The notes under the pieces are model-generated. The model ran no database searches and was not told the DNA's origin. It saw only the letters and a program-made list of their open reading frames with translations. Below, piece after piece: positions 43,901-58,900 of a stretch of 64,000 nucleotides of DNA. The stretch is from Ostrinia nubilalis (lineage: Eukaryota > Arthropoda > Insecta > Lepidoptera > Crambidae). Each line of letters starts with the position of its first letter. The stretch's first letter is position 1. Location of the stretch: assembly GCF_963855985.1 (NCBI RefSeq), contig NC_087106.1:6555001-6619000 (forward strand), written 5' to 3'. Position numbers and translations under genes: made by a program.

Positions 43901-46900
43901 CCAAAGTAATTAATTTAAAGTTCCTTATTATAGTTCCTATTAGTTAAGTTGAAAGAAGATAAACAAGTTTATAATATATTAAGAAAAGTAAAATACTGGT
44001 TAAACAAAATGATTCTACGACATGACTTTTTATTTAATAAACACTAACCAAGTGTTTACTACTTCTGGTGAGGATGAGTTCAAATTTGAAGGTCACCGTA
44101 CTGCTGGAAGGACCAGCAAGCAAACACGTACAAATTGCGTACTGCGGGCAGGACTTGCGATAATCTTCTGGCAGGACGTTTAGAACAAAAGACCAGTCCT
44201 TCCAGAAGAGCTTCCAGCAGGACAAAGCACCGGGCGATCTATCATTAACTCATATTTTGAACTTTATTCCCTAGTCTTAAAAACTGCGAATTATGTTGAC
44301 TGGCTCTGCCCTATTAAAGGTTAAAAGCAGCCTGAATCATTAATTCTAATTCATTTTCATACAGAATTCGAGAACCACTCGAGAATAACCTACGAAAGCG
44401 AGGAAGAGTTGCCACCCTTCCCTGTGCAAGACTACAGTCCCACCGGCTACCCGCTGCCCAGCATGGTGTAAGTCTTACCGCTATTGTAATAAGGTTCAGG
44501 TTTGAACAAACATGATGTCCTTTTGATCTTGAGAAGTTTAGTGCAATGATTTGAGAACGCATCATTAATGGAAGTGGACATACTATTAAAGCAAAAGGAT
44601 ACACCATGTTTGTTGTAAAGGTCCACTGCAGGTTTAAAGCCGTTATTTAAAACTAAATTATTACAAGTTGTATAGAGCTCGTGTTTTTGCTTTATGAAAC
44701 TGCAGTGAGCCTTTAACAATGGTATCATTGTAAGGTCAATTGAAATTAATTCCACTGTAATTATCATCTTCAGAAACACGCATTTCACACAATCACAGTG
44801 ATGATATTTAACTTATTTTTAATCATTTTCAATTTGTTTTATTCTTTTACTGTTAGTACGTGTATTTTTACTTTACGTTTTGTAGTTTAATAATTTCTTA
44901 TAGCTATCTAATAGGTAACGTAAAAATGCACCTACAATACACTCTATCCATAACAATTCACCCGGGGCATTCGGTAAAACTCACTATTATTTCACCGCTT
45001 TTTAAACACTAACAAAACGCCAACATGAAAGGGATGCCCCCTTTGACTTTATTTAAAAATGTTCGTTGAATTGTGAAGATGGCTTAGAGCCACGTCTAAG
45101 CGGGCGCGCCGCAAAGGTCTGTAATTACTCTGATACTCAGATCCTCAGTTCTGGGGCCCTAAACATTTGCTTTTAATTGGAGAGCCGTCTCAATTACGAC
45201 ACACGCCGTGTCTCCACCTTTGAACTCCGATTGCTATCTTGAAAATGCTCTTTTCACGTTACGGGATTCATTTTGAGAGCTACAAAAGACACTCGCGACT
45301 ACGGAATGGACGAAATAAAATGTTAGCGAGCGAGCTAACTGATGGGGACGTAATTAGTGTGCAAATTAATATTACATTATAATATTATGCATGCTGTGGT
45401 TATCGTTTGTGTGGGAGCAGTTAGCTAGAGACCTTTGGCTTAATTTTTTATTTGTGTTTAATACTGTATCTCATGTTGATAGCCCAATAAAATAAATAAA
45501 TAAAATAAATAAATAAATATTATACTTGCGTCCCATGCGGAATTATAATATAATTTTTTATTCAAATTTTTATTTATTTCTATGTTTGTCCACTCAAACT
45601 CAAAGTATTTTGAGCTGTGTATCAATTGTTGGTAGACTAAATAAAAGTATAGCCAGACATGTAGAATATAACAAAAAAATACAATCCATTCGTTTAGTAA
45701 AATACACCGACAAATTACAGATGAAACGATTTATTGTAATACAAATTGCTCCGCATAAGTTTTCTTGTGGGACAGATGCAAAACAAAACCTTGAATGCGG
45801 GAACCTCATTAAAATTTTCCGTACCTTTGATTTTGTCTAGAAAAGTCCAGGCGGGTTGCTTCCATTGCTCGGGATAAAGATTCCCGCGGCTCTGCCCTTT
45901 GATGGCGGGCAAAAGGCCCAACGTGAGAGTCCTCGCAAATTATAAATAGTCTCAAGTGATACTGAAGATATCAAACTCTAAAAACAATAATACAGCTTAC
46001 TTCAACAATCCTACTAATAATTTTCGTGTTAATTTAGATGTAAAATTTAAATTTACAGGTCTAATGAAGTAGTTGACGGTGCTGGTTGTACGCTTAGCTC
46101 TAATAATGATGCTTCTTTAACTAACATAAATTTTGGCGATTACAAAAAAGTATCTAACGCAAAACTAGACAGAAATTACTGTACTTTATCACCATCGTTC
46201 AAAAATGATGTTTTAGAACAACAAAAAATAATTCGGGACAGGTCATTTACGTTTGGATCTTGCCCAAAATACTATAATAATGTAGATATGATACATGAAG
46301 TTAAAGATCCAATTTGTTCTACCCCAGAATATACTAATGTAGAAGGGACACATGAAGTTAACGATCCAAATGGTTATCAGTTGTATGATGATGTTGAGAG
46401 TTGCAGCAATCTAGACGTCAAAGAGAGACAAGATGATTTATTGGAGAACGAACAAGATGAGGAATATGTTAATATCCCCAGCATAAAAATTTCCGAGTCC
46501 AGCTGTAGCTTAAGTAAAAAACTGAAACCACCGGTGCCACCTAAGCCAACCGTAGCTACACCCCAACAAATGATGGTGGAAGAAATAAAATGTAAGTTCC
46601 GATTAAAAGAAAGCTCTTCATTAAATTGCATAGATACACAGTTATCACCCAACAAAAATGAACCGGTTCGGAAATTTTCAGATTCCGTGTCTTTGAATAC
46701 TACTATCAATCTTCCCGACGATGAGAAAGTAAAAAAAATAAATCCATTCTCTGAAGATATGTATGAGGAAATGGGTAACGTTTCTCCAAAAAAACTTTTA
46801 CATGACGTATTTGATGATGATAAAGGCAATAAAGTAAAAAATAATAATCCGTGCTTCGAAGAAATGTATGCACCAATGGATCGTGTGCCATCTTTGCCTC

Positions 46901-49900
46901 CGAAACCTTTTAATATACAAACGCGTGAACAAACAGAGTTCAAATCTGATCTCAATGACGATAAAATGATTCGCAATAGACAAAATAAAGAAAATCCTAG
47001 AAAAAAAGGCTTCTCTGAAGTATTTAATAATAAAACGGACAGTTTGTATAGTGAAATGTATGTTTGCATGGATCATTACAAGAGACATAATCGCTTTCGA
47101 AGGTCTATACCAAATATTACAAAACCGTGTGCTAGTATTCATCTCAAAGGTGATAGTGGTTGCATGTATGAATCATTAGATTATATTTACCATTACGAAC
47201 TAAATCCTGAGCTTCAACACAAAACTAACGCACATCCTTTTGTTAAAAAGAAAGAACGGGCTAACTCAATCCCTTGTATTTGCCCTGGATACGATGGATT
47301 TTCACCTAAAATTCCTAAACAAGCTAAGAGAAAGGAAGTAGATTCTAGCCAGTTAATTTTTTATAGTTGTGAGGATATCTATGTTCATATCACAAAAGAA
47401 CGATGTTCTGCCAATAATTCACAAAAAGTTGAAAAACCAGAAACTGACGATGAAATCTTTAAGGGAGGTGTAGTTTTTAGACCCTTTAATGAAGCGGCTC
47501 CCGACACACCAACAGATAATAGAAGACAATCTCTCTCCAGGAAACTGACAGTGTTCAAAAAGAAAATTGATCAAGTAAAATTATTATTCACTGACTGGCA
47601 AATATAAAAATCTTCCTTCATACTTAATCTTACTTGTGGTGGTGGTGGTATAGTGATTTCATACTAACCCAGCAAATCAATAATTTAGTTTTTTTATTTT
47701 TATTTTATGATTTATTCGATTTTGTTGCTTTATGTGTTTTACAGGAAAGCCCCAGAGACCCAAGAAATAACTAACAAAATTAAAAGCTTTGTATCACCAT
47801 CCTCATCATCTCAACTAACAAAGCATCAATCTCAGAGTTTTGTGAAAAAGCTTGCTTCTAAATGCTTAGGCCTAAAGGCAAAGTTCAACTCTGCCCCTAA
47901 CATTTCCAATAATTTGACGCAAGAGTTGGAAGACGGTGTTAAATCCAAACATTCCGAACATAAAAGCAGTACAAATACATTATTAATAGGTAATAGTAAG
48001 TTTTTTAAAAAACTGTCGAAAAAAGAAGAAACGGGAGAAATTGTTTGTACCGATGAATTCGATACTATATCTCTCGATAGGTTAAGCACACTCAATAGAG
48101 ATTCGACTGTAAATAGGAGCAATCGTAGTTGCCCTGGTTTTAAGACATCTTTACCTAATATATCTGAAAACAACGAACACAGCGATTCGCAAGAATCTAT
48201 TGCAGAATCTGTTGTTATGACTGAAATTGACTGTGATAAAAATAAAGACGATACGAATAATATTAATGAAGCTGTGAATTTAAACGCCCACAGCAATGTA
48301 CTAAAGCCGATCAGTATTGAAAAGAAACGTATTTCAGTTACTTCTAATGATTCCGCAAATTTTGTCAACGAATGCTATGAGGCGTATGAATTTTCAGACA
48401 AGGAAGATACAATTCCGAGACCACCACCTAGGCCAAATATGATTGGGCGCAGCACAAACTATGAAAGTACAATTTATGAAAACGTTACTACGTGTTCTCA
48501 GATGTCCCGTCCTACGCCTGCTGCCAGAACACATTTGCCTTCAAAAGTACCTTTAGAAGAAGCAGATAATAAAGTATTATATGAAAATATTACTTTACTG
48601 AAAGACAGGAAAACTCCTGAACCGCCTAAACGATCTTTATATCCATCTTTGTTGGAAATAGGAAATGAAAGCGTTTCGACTTTGAGTAGGTCGTCTACTT
48701 TGTCGACCGATTCATCAATAGATGAAACTATTTTAGAAGACGTCTTGCTGTCACAAAAATCAAAATCATTTAAACATAGTAGACATACTCAGGAATTCAT
48801 GAGCACAATGAAATCAAACGTTTCAAGGACTTCGTCAAATTCTTCTGATTCTTCTAATGTTACTGAAACAAGTGCTATAGAAAATGTTGACTGCAGTGGT
48901 GACTCCAATGATAAAAATATCTATCTATCCATGACGGGTACTATGCCGAATAAAAAGAACTCGACTTCAGAGAATAAGAAAGTTCTTTTCAGGCATAAAA
49001 CATTCACCAATATTGAAGTAGACAGAAATTCAGTTAAGTTAAAAACGTTACCCTTTTTCAAGGATACTTTGGCTCACTATCATATTAGAGGTACAGGCCA
49101 TTGTATTTATAGTGGACCTACATTATCTGAGTTTATTTATGTATTTAATAGAGATACTCTCGTTAAAGATGTGCCACCGTTCACTAAAGTACCTAATGAT
49201 AGAAGAGATAGCTATTTAGAAACAGCAATTTGCTTTTGTAGGCCTAAACCTCCTAAACATCATAACAGTGCTGAAGATTTACTCGATGCTCAGCCCCTTA
49301 AAGATAAAGAATCCGTTAGCATCGATATGGAAGCTCTCAAGAAAAGCAAAGAAATGAATTCAACATCATTTCGTTGCTTCTGTGATTCAAATAACTGTGC
49401 GTTTCATTCAGATAAACGTGATTCTGGTAATTTGATCGTAAAATTTTCGGCCGTCAAAAAAAGTATATCTACACCAGATATAACTTTACACTATTCTCCT
49501 TCTTCGACAGTTCGTAACATTGGTATGATAAAAAACAAATCTGTGCCATCGAATTTAGAAGAACCATATGCAGTTGTAACAGTAGAACACATAGTTGCAA
49601 GACAAAAATGTGCTCAGAATAATACTATTGATTCAAGCAGCTCTGACTACGTCCCAATGTCGTCTTCCACTCTTTCATCGAATTCTTCCAGTCGCCCTTA
49701 TTCTATAAAAGATATAACTGATGTTATTTCATTACAATCAACACTGACAAACTCCAGCCAAACTCGTGCTTCTGATTCTAATATACCTCTACGAAAATCG
49801 AGCTCGGAACACTCGGGTCATTGGTCGTTGCAGTCGTGCAATTCGAACGTAACAATTAAATCGGATGCATCATTCGTGACGTGTTTCGAGGAATCGGAAG

Positions 49901-52900
49901 ATGATTCGGACCAGACTATGCGTTCTGACGAAGAAGTATCCGACACCGAAACTGTTAAATCTGAAATAAGTACTGCCAAAAGGCCGTGGGTCCACAGTGA
50001 TTCCTTTAGGTTTGGTAACAATAAATTAGAAGAGGATCTTTCGACTCTGGTGGAGGAGTCAAAAGATTCGTGCGATTCTAAATTCGAGAGTGGGATAAGC
50101 GTGGATGATTCTGATAGTTCTTCGTCGGAGGATGGGGATGATAGTGGTGTTCCGAGGGTCGATACGGATGTGTCGCTTGTCGCTTCGCTTGAGCGGGGGT
50201 GCGGGGTGGGCGGGGGTGTTCGCAGCGGGTCGGGGCGGCGGCGCTGGGACGAGGCGGAGGGCACCAGCGAGGGCGATGCGCTGAGCGTCTCAAGCGCAGC
50301 TTCAAGCTGTGCGCCGCTCCATTTGGCGCATCATCACGAGTACAGCAAAGTTTCGGTGAGTGATATTACTTAGATTATTTATTTTTTGTATAATAAATTC
50401 ACGAAATACCTTGTCATTAGTATTTTCATATTAGTAATAATTTGACTAAAGCCACTTTCTTTTCTTGGTTAAATTGATATTTTTAGAAATAAAGTAATTC
50501 TCGATTCTCATAGAGGCTGTTGGAGTAAGCTAGGAGACGCAAATTGGTGTTAGTCACTTAATAAGCTATTAGCCTAAAAATTGAACACAGACATAGCTAG
50601 GCTCATGAATTTTTGTAATTAATAATGTTTACTATCATATCTTCCAAACTTGCTCCACCAAACAATAATCTGGTCGAAAGAAAATTCAACTACAAAAATA
50701 TAACATTTATCCAGCTAATCGTCTTTCTTGTTACAAATGGTACAATTTATTGCGCTTTGTCCCTTGTCATTGAACGCGATGTCTAATTAGTGTGGGAGAA
50801 ATATTTGTATTCGAGTCAATTAACACTACTTAAAGATTAGTTCTGTTGCAACACCATACAGAAGTCATTTTTATTACTGCATTGTTGCTTTTATAACAAC
50901 AGCAAAACGTGGAACCTAATCCTTTAACTATTAAAGACCGTCCTCGTACTTGCAGCATTTGGAAATTCCACTTTGGATTATCGACAGAATTACACTGTAT
51001 TTTCCTAGCTTGTGGTTTATGTAAATGTTGCCGCATGCATGATAGTTCAAAATGAACCAATTAATCAATATTATAGGTAATCGATATTGGTTACCTACCT
51101 AGCCAATCATAATCGATTGTCCTAAAAAAGATCCATATTGTCGATCGACTATCTAAAAATCTTTTACTGGTCGATTATTTGACACCTCTAGTTTCTGTAT
51201 TTAAACTAGAATGACTCTACCTATACAAATAGGTCTTGCACAAAGTGACTTGTTGCTCGCGTGTGGCGTGTCAAACGTCACGCGATGTGCCGTGACACGG
51301 TGACATCGCTATCGTCACGTTCGCTGACACGCTTCGCGACAGACATTACTTTCCGTGTCGAACAATGTACAGACAGACATCAAGGTAAATACTGTGACAT
51401 CTATTCAGTTGTAATAGAGTGCTATTTTACAACGAATGTCATAGGTTGATGTGCTGTTGCTGTACATTAACGTAATGCATTATGAAAATGCTTTGCGGTC
51501 GTTTTGGTAATGTAAAATAGGCTTTCAAGGATATCGTTTGCATAATATTCATAATGTTTAGTTGGCGATTTGATATAATTTTAATATCAACTAGTTGTCC
51601 TCACTAAACTTACTTTTCGCAATTAATTTCCACGAAGACAGGCGAGTGTTTCACTTGCACATTTTCCGAAATTAAACCATAATGTCTACTCTTTTGTAAA
51701 CCGTAGCAAATGTATAAAAGGAAATAGTTTTGTTCTAAATTAATTAAGATAGCTATGAAGATACAAATAAGTAGCTTTGATCCTTCATAGTTAATTAAAA
51801 GTGTGACAAACTCCAATAAAAAGCAGGCTACAATCGTGAGTGTTTTACGTCACACCACATGTCTCTATATTTCAGTTTATTGATCTTTAATTCATTATTG
51901 TTAAGGTCTAAAATTGAGTGCAAACATATTTTTTTGCTGAAATTGCATTGACTGACTCTTAAGCTGACATCAATTTCTTCGTAACATTGTGATTGTTATG
52001 CATATTGCAATAAGCATTATGCATAAGGTCAATTTTATGACTGATAAAAAAAAGCCTTTCTGTTATGATATGAGGTTGAAATAATCGAAGACAGTTTAAA
52101 ATCTTATTGGTTTAGAACAGATAAAGTACTCGTTGTTAGACTGAGAATGAAAAAAAAACTCATTGCTTTGTTTTACTACCTAAACGCTATTTCAGCCATA
52201 AAATGACTGTGGACATAATATTATGGATAATCCATCAACCAAAACTTTCACGACATGCGTGATTTCAGATTTGCGTGTACGCAATTAGCACTAAACACAA
52301 TAAATTATGTGGCCTTGACTCGGAAATCCACAATTTTTTTGGGATACATTTGGACTTCAAATGGAGCAGTATACGTACCACGTGGTATGCGCGTATACTT
52401 GCCGAAGCATCGCCCAGTCGGTTCGGCGCGTATGAGATCGACGCATGCGTTTCTTGACGACTATAGTTCCATTATAGATCTCTTTTGTCAATCGAAATAC
52501 GTGACGTGATTGTGAGTTAGACTAATAGAAAATTATAGGAGCTTAATTTTTTAAACAGTCGATCTCAGTTGTATTTGTTAGGTAAAAATATAGGGATAAG
52601 TGAAGTGAATGTGAGGTGAAATGATTTAGGTTAGATTTTGTGTGATTGGAAAATGTGTGTTTTTCCATAGTGCACTAGTGTGAGTGTAGTACAGTGACGT
52701 GAAGGATGATATTCTCGTAATCTATGTAAGTTTATCAGATTGAATGCACTAATTTATTAGAGTTAGTTATGTAAACATATTTATTACAGAAACATCTTGT
52801 AGAACCATACATGTAAGACATTTCTTAATTGTTGTTGATAGAGTAAATCACATTCAAACTACCTTTAGTTTCAGTTTCATGACATAAAGCTTTTGAATTC

Positions 52901-55900
52901 TGTAGCCATTTAAACATGTCACGGACATACAAAAGTGATATAAATACAAAAGTGTCATGTCAAGGGCCCAATAACCTAATTCGTAAAGTTTCGTAATTTC
53001 CCTAGGCGGCCACACGTTGGACAATCGTCTACAAAAACAAGCCAACAGAAATGACAGGTTATTTTTATTCAAACTTCCCTGGAAGAAATGCAACTTTGAA
53101 TGAACATGGGAAACATAAGGAAATAAAGTCTCTGAAGCAGAAGACAAAGTTTTGAAATGTCCACGTATTTTTCCCCGCCGGAAAAGTTGTAACTTTTGGC
53201 ATAAATATCGCGTTAGATAAACAATGTGACATATACGTCGCTTTTCGCTTGGTATCGAAATTGATTGTGATATGCTTTCTTACGCAATCCATCAGGAATG
53301 TCATTCAATTGTCTATAAACTGAGTGGCTAAATTATTAATTATCCACTCTTGATTGTAACTGGTCATAATTGGTATGAAACAAGCATATAACTTGTTGGT
53401 CACAACGTGGATCCTTGTAGTACTCCTTACGGAATCGTCAATTGTCTCCTTCCTACAGAAACGTATAATGACGTACGTAATGAAAGCGAAATGGAGCAAT
53501 ATTTACGGACGTAAATAAAGTTCAAAGCAGGAAATAATTAGTGGGTAAGGAAGCCCCGTTCTAGATGTGTTATGAGATCGTTTGCTCTTCCTAAGCCATT
53601 GCGAATGGTTGTGACCACGGAAATAGCTGGCGAACTGTGTTTGGCGATCGGCCAGTGAGTATTCGCGTAAAACGGCCGTTTAGCGGGCTTCTGGTGGGCG
53701 GGCCGTTCGACTGGCCTACTAGTTTTCAAGCAGAATTTCCACCGATGTATTTGATGGCGTCACACTCTCTTTCGGTTTTCACGGACATGTTGCTTCATTG
53801 GATAGTTTGTCCGAATTTGTTTTGGTATCTTTGCCAGTATCTGTTTACATGAATGAGCAAATATTTGTTTCCTCTTTAATAAAATTAAACTAACTAAAAT
53901 TAGGTTACTTTCGTCCATCTCACTTGATGAAAATATTTCGTGCACCACTCTTACTCATATTTTACTGACGATAAGCTTACACATGGTAAATATACCCATG
54001 GACATACATAATCAGGCGAATATTGCGACAGGCGGACATCTGGCCGACGGCAGATGCCCTGCGAACGATAAAGCATAGACAAAACTTCATTCATGTGAAA
54101 TCTGAATAAAAGAAATTAAAAGCTGAAATGAATAAACATTGTAGAGATATTTCTATGGGATTAGATAACTGTGTATGACATGATTCATCGTGATAAGAGT
54201 ATGATAAGTCTTATCAAGATAAATTATGTCATAAATAAGTGTATGAGCAACCTTTGACGTGCCTGTGTAGCAGACAAATTATCTCAATGATGTACTTCTT
54301 TTTTGCGGGATCCAGTAATGCAGGAATCCGAAAAATTGTTTGAAATTAGAATTACAAATGCAAACGGATCTGTCTTTGCGAGACATTGCAAACGGGGTGT
54401 TCATGTGAACGCTAATATTAAAACACGTCTACTACTAAACGGGATGCCTCCGTGGAATCAAGTCCTTATGTTGGCTATTTTGAGATACTTCTATGGTTAA
54501 TTTACTGAAAATTCCCAATACAAATGTTGCGCATACGCTTATTGAAACGGTCGATTTCGGAAATATGTGGGTCAAAAGGGCTCGCTGAAAGCAACCTATA
54601 ATGGCGTAATGGATCGTGCACTGGGTTTAATTTATTTTAGTTAATATGAAAACATTGTTGATCTATACGAAATCGCTCCTTTTAACTGGTGATGAAAATT
54701 ATGTTAATAAATTATCTTGGAAATCTTAGGTGACACTAGGTTTATTAGAAAGAAATAAGCTCTTGTCAGGAATATCAAAAATCCAGTCAATATAAATGTA
54801 ATTTGTTAGAATCTGGGAACAATGCCAATTGATCTATAACACTTTAGATTAATTCTTATTAGAATCGGTTCTCCAAATAGAATCCCATTAATCATTTTAA
54901 TTGTTTGTATAAACATCACTGAACATTCCATCAATTACGTCAATTCAGCTCAAAGACAGTCTATATTTACCAGTTTGGATTTAATAAACCCGATCGGTCA
55001 CAGTCAATCTAATGCCACCATCGCTGGTACAAATGCCGGCATACGAAGCTTAACATGTGTTCCTTATGTTTGTTATGATAGGTGCGATTTTGCAACAAAA
55101 AACTATAGTTTGATGTGCTATCGACTTATGCCAGTACAGTGACAAACCGTTTTAACCACGTTGGCGCCATTTTAATGCGCTGTCAGCAGCGTGACGTCTG
55201 CGCGCACGCATCTGTCCCTTTGATGTGCTACAGATATTAAATAAACATAATTAGTCTTATTGTTTGAAGAATAAAGTCGAAAGCAAAAAGTGTTGCACAT
55301 GCAAACTTTGTTCTTTTCGATACGATAATAAAATGCTGATTTTATTACTTTGAATAAAATCGTGGGATAACTAAATGTAGAGCTGCCGATAATTTTCCGC
55401 TTTGATCTGGAAACGTAGGAAGAAAAATCTGAATTGAATTTACAGTGACTTTACTTGCCGTGACTTTAATCTTGTGTTTACAAGATTATTCTTTGGTAGG
55501 TGATCAAACAAAAAAGGTTGATTCTACTACTTAAATAAATAAACAAATACTGATGCATTAGGTTTGACCATACAGTTTTTGTATGAAGTAAAAAATATGC
55601 CAAGTCGTGAGCGAGTAAGCTAATGTTATCCAACATAAAAATGCCTTCCCAAGAGTAAACAAATAAAGGCAAACAGTAATGTACTCATACCGTTTCTAAA
55701 CCAAACGTACTCTAGGAATTTGCGTGTTCATCCAACTGCCCTTTTAAAACACTTTGCCCGACATCAAAAATGTAAACTGGGCCGTGTAGACAGCAGGGTA
55801 AACACAGATGCCCCGGTATCAGCACTCGGGTGTTTGCAGAGTGCCACGGAAGTGTACGCACTACGCACTTGTTGGTGAAGATCAATGCGCTTCCTTGCAT

Positions 55901-58900
55901 AGTCCTAATGAAACATCCGCTGGTGTTGCTGATTTCTCGTTTGATTTGATTTGATTTTACTGCAGTTTGAATTCCAATTTCGAAGCGAAGATCTGGTTCG
56001 CGAGAAATTTCTTGCTTCTTATATTGGGCGCTTATCTGTGATTATCGATTGGGGAGGATAATTTGAAAAAGAAAAACAATAACAAATTGTTCAATCTATG
56101 ATTTCTAACATAGTAATAGAGAGTTAGTTACAATAGGTAAATTAAACTACTAAGTATTGGGTCGATTATAAAAATAATGTTTGGTCTTGAATGTCCTGCA
56201 ACTTTTTATTCCGGATCCGGGCTAAGAGAGACATTATTGTATGTAAACTTTAGCGTTCATTAAAATGTAAAGCAGTCACTAACACTATACTCTATAACCG
56301 TATTTGCAATTGGCGGAGAATGTCCTCTATCCAGCCAATTTCCATCATAAAAGCCCATTAACCGCTGTAGAAAATTGTCCATTCAGTGACCGGCTGCGAG
56401 CAATTTGCCCCTCATCCGCGGCCCAGTATTAGATCACTTGGGCCAGTTGGGCTAGCTTTGGGTCCAAGTTTGAAGCGAAAAACTGTTGATAAAATATGTG
56501 AATCACGTCATCAGCCCACGCCAGTACCTCTAGCATGAACAACTCGTCAACAGTCTTCGAATCGTTTGCGTATTCGTAAAATTCGATACCACTCAACCTT
56601 CGAATTAAACGATAACGTGACAATTTTGATTCTCAAAATAAGTTTCGTGCAACCATTTCTCATACTAAGTTCACTTTACGACACGTTTACAAGGGCGCTG
56701 TTGTAGTTTTTGTACTAAATCTTTTGATGGCGATTCGAATACGCAAACGATTTGAACTCGAAAGTTTTTCGTGCTAGCCGTACTGTACACTGTTGGACTG
56801 AGTCCGATTCAACAAAGGTATATGAATTTACTCCGTATTGCAAGAACTCTATGGAAAATATATTTTTAAAAAGTTTTTGACTTTCCAATGCAGTGGCAAG
56901 TGTGGCAACTCTCACGCTTCCGTATGTCTAGCAAAAGTAAATGCAATATTATAATAACGCTCTCTTCTTTGAAAAAGATATCGATCAGTATGTACTTTTG
57001 CTAGCCTTGTCCAGAGATTTTCTATTTCTTTATTAGTTTACTCAAGAGCTTAGAACGTTTCTGCCATGACTTGGACCATACATCAGAGTTATCCTCGTCT
57101 TCATTCAAATTCCCTATTACTCAATTGCGGACACTTATCTTGCTTCTCGATGACAATGAGATGAGCTAAAAATGGATGTTTGTTGGAATCATACATTGTT
57201 CCTTAACTTTGTTATCTGGACTTATACGGTTTAATATATTCTCAGTATAATGGGATTTAAAGCCCGTGAAGTTCGTACTTGTTGAAGTTTCGGGAATCCC
57301 CTGGCTTGGATCAACTACACAAGTTCTGTCCAGAGTTCAAACAAAAAAATAACAAGGTACTCACTAACTTGATAAAATTGACAGACGAAACGGCGGAAGT
57401 GGCCTTAGTATCGATATCGATTTCTCGCAATTATCGTTTAAAACATTCTATGAAACGTACACAGGATATCCCATAATTTTCTTAAATTACCTAGAAAAGT
57501 GGAAACCTGAAATCATTTCCTATCTCATTACAATTATAATCTAAAAACTATATTGAGGGAAATGAAACCTACTTAAATTCATAGACTGTGGTTTCCTATA
57601 AACGCTGTAGGCCTCGTCACAATGCTTACTATAGAAATGTACTGTTGTGGTCTCCTACAGACATTGACGTCGGCGTATGGACACAATGGACATCGATAGG
57701 AACGTTTGACGTTAACGTACGCCGCGTATAGAGTTTAAGGCTGGTTTTAGAGTCACGCTGACGCACGCTGACCGTCAACGCTGACAGCCGAAATGTATGA
57801 AGCGTCGGCGCCGAGCGATCAGCGTCACTCAGGAACGTTCCCGTCAATTACATACTATTGATCTGTCAGCGCCGACGATCAGCGAACGGTCAGCGCGATT
57901 CTAAAACCAGCCTAACACAAGACCTTAAGCAAGATTTTAGACTAGCAATAAAACTTGCAAAAGTTGATTACCGCAAGCTGTTTATTCAATGTTTAAATAG
58001 CTGTGGCAAGCCAACTTCTGCAAGATTTACACATTGGTGACAGCTAGTGGAAATTAAGTTCTGCAAATTTTATTGCTAGTCTAAACCTCGCTTTAGATAT
58101 CAACCCTTCCCTTAGAAGCTAAGTTTGATATAGAAATAGTCTTCTTTAAAAAAATATGTTTATATGTAACATTGTATTAACCTATTGTGTTCTTTGTCCA
58201 CAGCCCACGCCTCCCAAAAAGCCCCCCCGTCGGAATCTGTCGGTGTCCCCAACCCATGCCAACTCCCCATCCTCTGGGTACAGCTATGAGCTGAGGCCCC
58301 ACGCGAGGAGTCAGGACGACTTGGATGATATACAGGTAAATACACCAAAAACCATCAGCAAAATTAATGCCATTTTCGTGCTACCATCAATAACGATGAC
58401 ATTCAAATGCAAGTGAGGAGCTGAGCTAAGAAACAAAAAAGAACAGCTTTTCTTCCACCTACTCTTACCATGTCTTTTTCCTAAGGTTCCTTAGTTCATT
58501 TTGATCTTTGCCAGTTTGCACACACGTGGTTAGCTAATGAAAGTTATTAAACAGAGTTTTTTTTATAGAGGTGTCTATTGTAGACAGTTAGACACCATAC
58601 TTTCTGCTTTAGTTTTTCAAAGATAAAGGATCATTTAACTGTTGGAAATACAAAGATGGTGAATATCCTGTTGGAAGATCTATATTATCTCAAGATGACA
58701 ATGACGCTTGCGAAAATCACAAAACCTTTACTATTGTTGCAGGGTGCTAAACACTACCTCAAACACGGCCGATCTGTCGACCAATACGTCGACGGCAAGC
58801 TATCCTACTCGGAATACGAGGACAACCACAACTCCCCCCGAATCGCCCCAGTCCCCAATCCTCGCCCTAGCCTAAAGAACCGTTCCCAACCCGTCGCCAT

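Noticed and set aside
45526..45840. 104-codon plus-strand frame in intron 7
   Set aside because: No splice context, no recognisable domain, AT-driven composition.
46377..47069. 230-codon minus-strand frame
   Set aside because: Antisense of ANKS1 exon 8; Ser/Leu-rich shadow with no splice or homology support.
49818..50264. 148-codon minus-strand frame
   Set aside because: Antisense shadow of the end of ANKS1 exon 9.
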